DNA of 33,659 bases from Ruminococcus sp. (GTDB lineage Bacteria > Bacillota > Clostridia > Oscillospirales > Ruminococcaceae). The notes below the pieces were generated by a model. It worked only from the letters and a program-made list of their open reading frames with translations. It was not told the DNA's origin and ran no database searches. Location of the stretch: the NCBI GenBank assembly GCA_017526445.1, contig JAFXRI010000003.1, positions 1 through 33,659 on the forward strand. The letters run 5' to 3'. Positions 33,520-33,659 of this stretch are shown in pieces. The translations under genes were made by a program, and so were the position numbers. The number at the start of each line of letters is the position of its first letter. The first letter of the stretch is position 1.

Positions 33520-33659
33520 GGCAATACCGCACAACCCCTGTGCGTCAGATCGCCCGCAAGCTCAATAAAGTTGAGCTGAGATTTTTCGTCAGAGTGCATA
33601 AATTTGACGCAGGCGGGCGAGCGAAGACCAATTCGCTTTTCGCCCGGCAAGGAAAATTT
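33520..33659. mobile_element. second, truncated copy of the MITE-like element
   Basis: The 140 bases from 33520 to the end of the window match 507-646 in the same orientation, with two mismatches. The left terminal repeat GGCAATACC is present, preceded by TTTA, and the copy is cut off by the window edge. It begins about 48 bases upstream of the glpK start codon, so it lies in the glpK promoter region. Because the window stops inside a repeat, the edge may be a contig break. Confidence 0.85.

Noticed and set aside
1..33659. CRISPR array, tRNA or rRNA genes, phage or toxin-antitoxin modules
   Set aside because: No regularly spaced repeats, cloverleaf-like segments, conserved rRNA stretches or matching proteins were seen on reading both strands.

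Overview
The window looks like a chromosomal contig segment from an anaerobic clostridial member of the Bacillota, most like a Ruminococcus-type Oscillospiraceae. This is an inference from gene content and memory of the families, not from a search. Supporting signs are strong AGGAGG-type ribosome binding sites, sigma-A promoters close to TTGACA-N17-TATAAT, a paired GlgC/GlgD, SpoIIE, a SpoVB-like/MazG/RqcP cluster, a GH5 cellulase-type enzyme, and small dispersed inverted-repeat elements. No tRNA, rRNA, CRISPR array, phage module or transposase gene was seen.

Layout: 1-732 is gene-free and holds two adjacent foldback elements (about 176-496 and 503-721). 733-5184 (minus) is a glycogen operon, glgB-glgC-glgD, with a promoter at 5250-5278. 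5388-8675 (minus) carries spoIIE and ksgA, separated by a large hairpin terminator; ksgA has a promoter matching both consensus hexamers. 8810-9055 is a small unknown gene divergent from ksgA. 9118-16902 (plus) is a purine operon: promoter, a leader with a possible 35-codon peptide and two terminator-like hairpins, then purE, purC, an unknown gene, purM, an unknown membrane-anchored gene, purN, a PurO-type IMP cyclohydrolase, a stand-alone AICAR transformylase, and purD, closed by a bidirectional terminator.

16953-22950 (minus) reads in transcription order as a PLP aminotransferase, a large FtsX-type permease, a small membrane protein, ychF, and a GNAT acetyltransferase. Its promoter lies at 23055-23083, and its leader contains a hairpin whose ends match the foldback element at 176-496. 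23192-26363 (plus) is a SpoVB-like flippase, mazG, HU and rqcP, resembling the yabM-yabN-yabO neighbourhood of Bacillus subtilis. 26445-30660 (minus) is one probable operon of a nucleotide-sugar dehydratase (CapD/PglF type), RNase HI, a GH5 hydrolase and a PHP phosphatase, driven from a promoter that matches both consensus hexamers. 30828-33471 (minus) is glpK-ruvX-LUD protein. The window ends inside a second copy of the 503-721 element, directly upstream of glpK.

Most of the window is housekeeping metabolism. The least explained parts are the purE leader, the two unknown proteins inside the purine operon, the histone-H1-like tail on GlgB, and the two families of non-coding foldback repeats.
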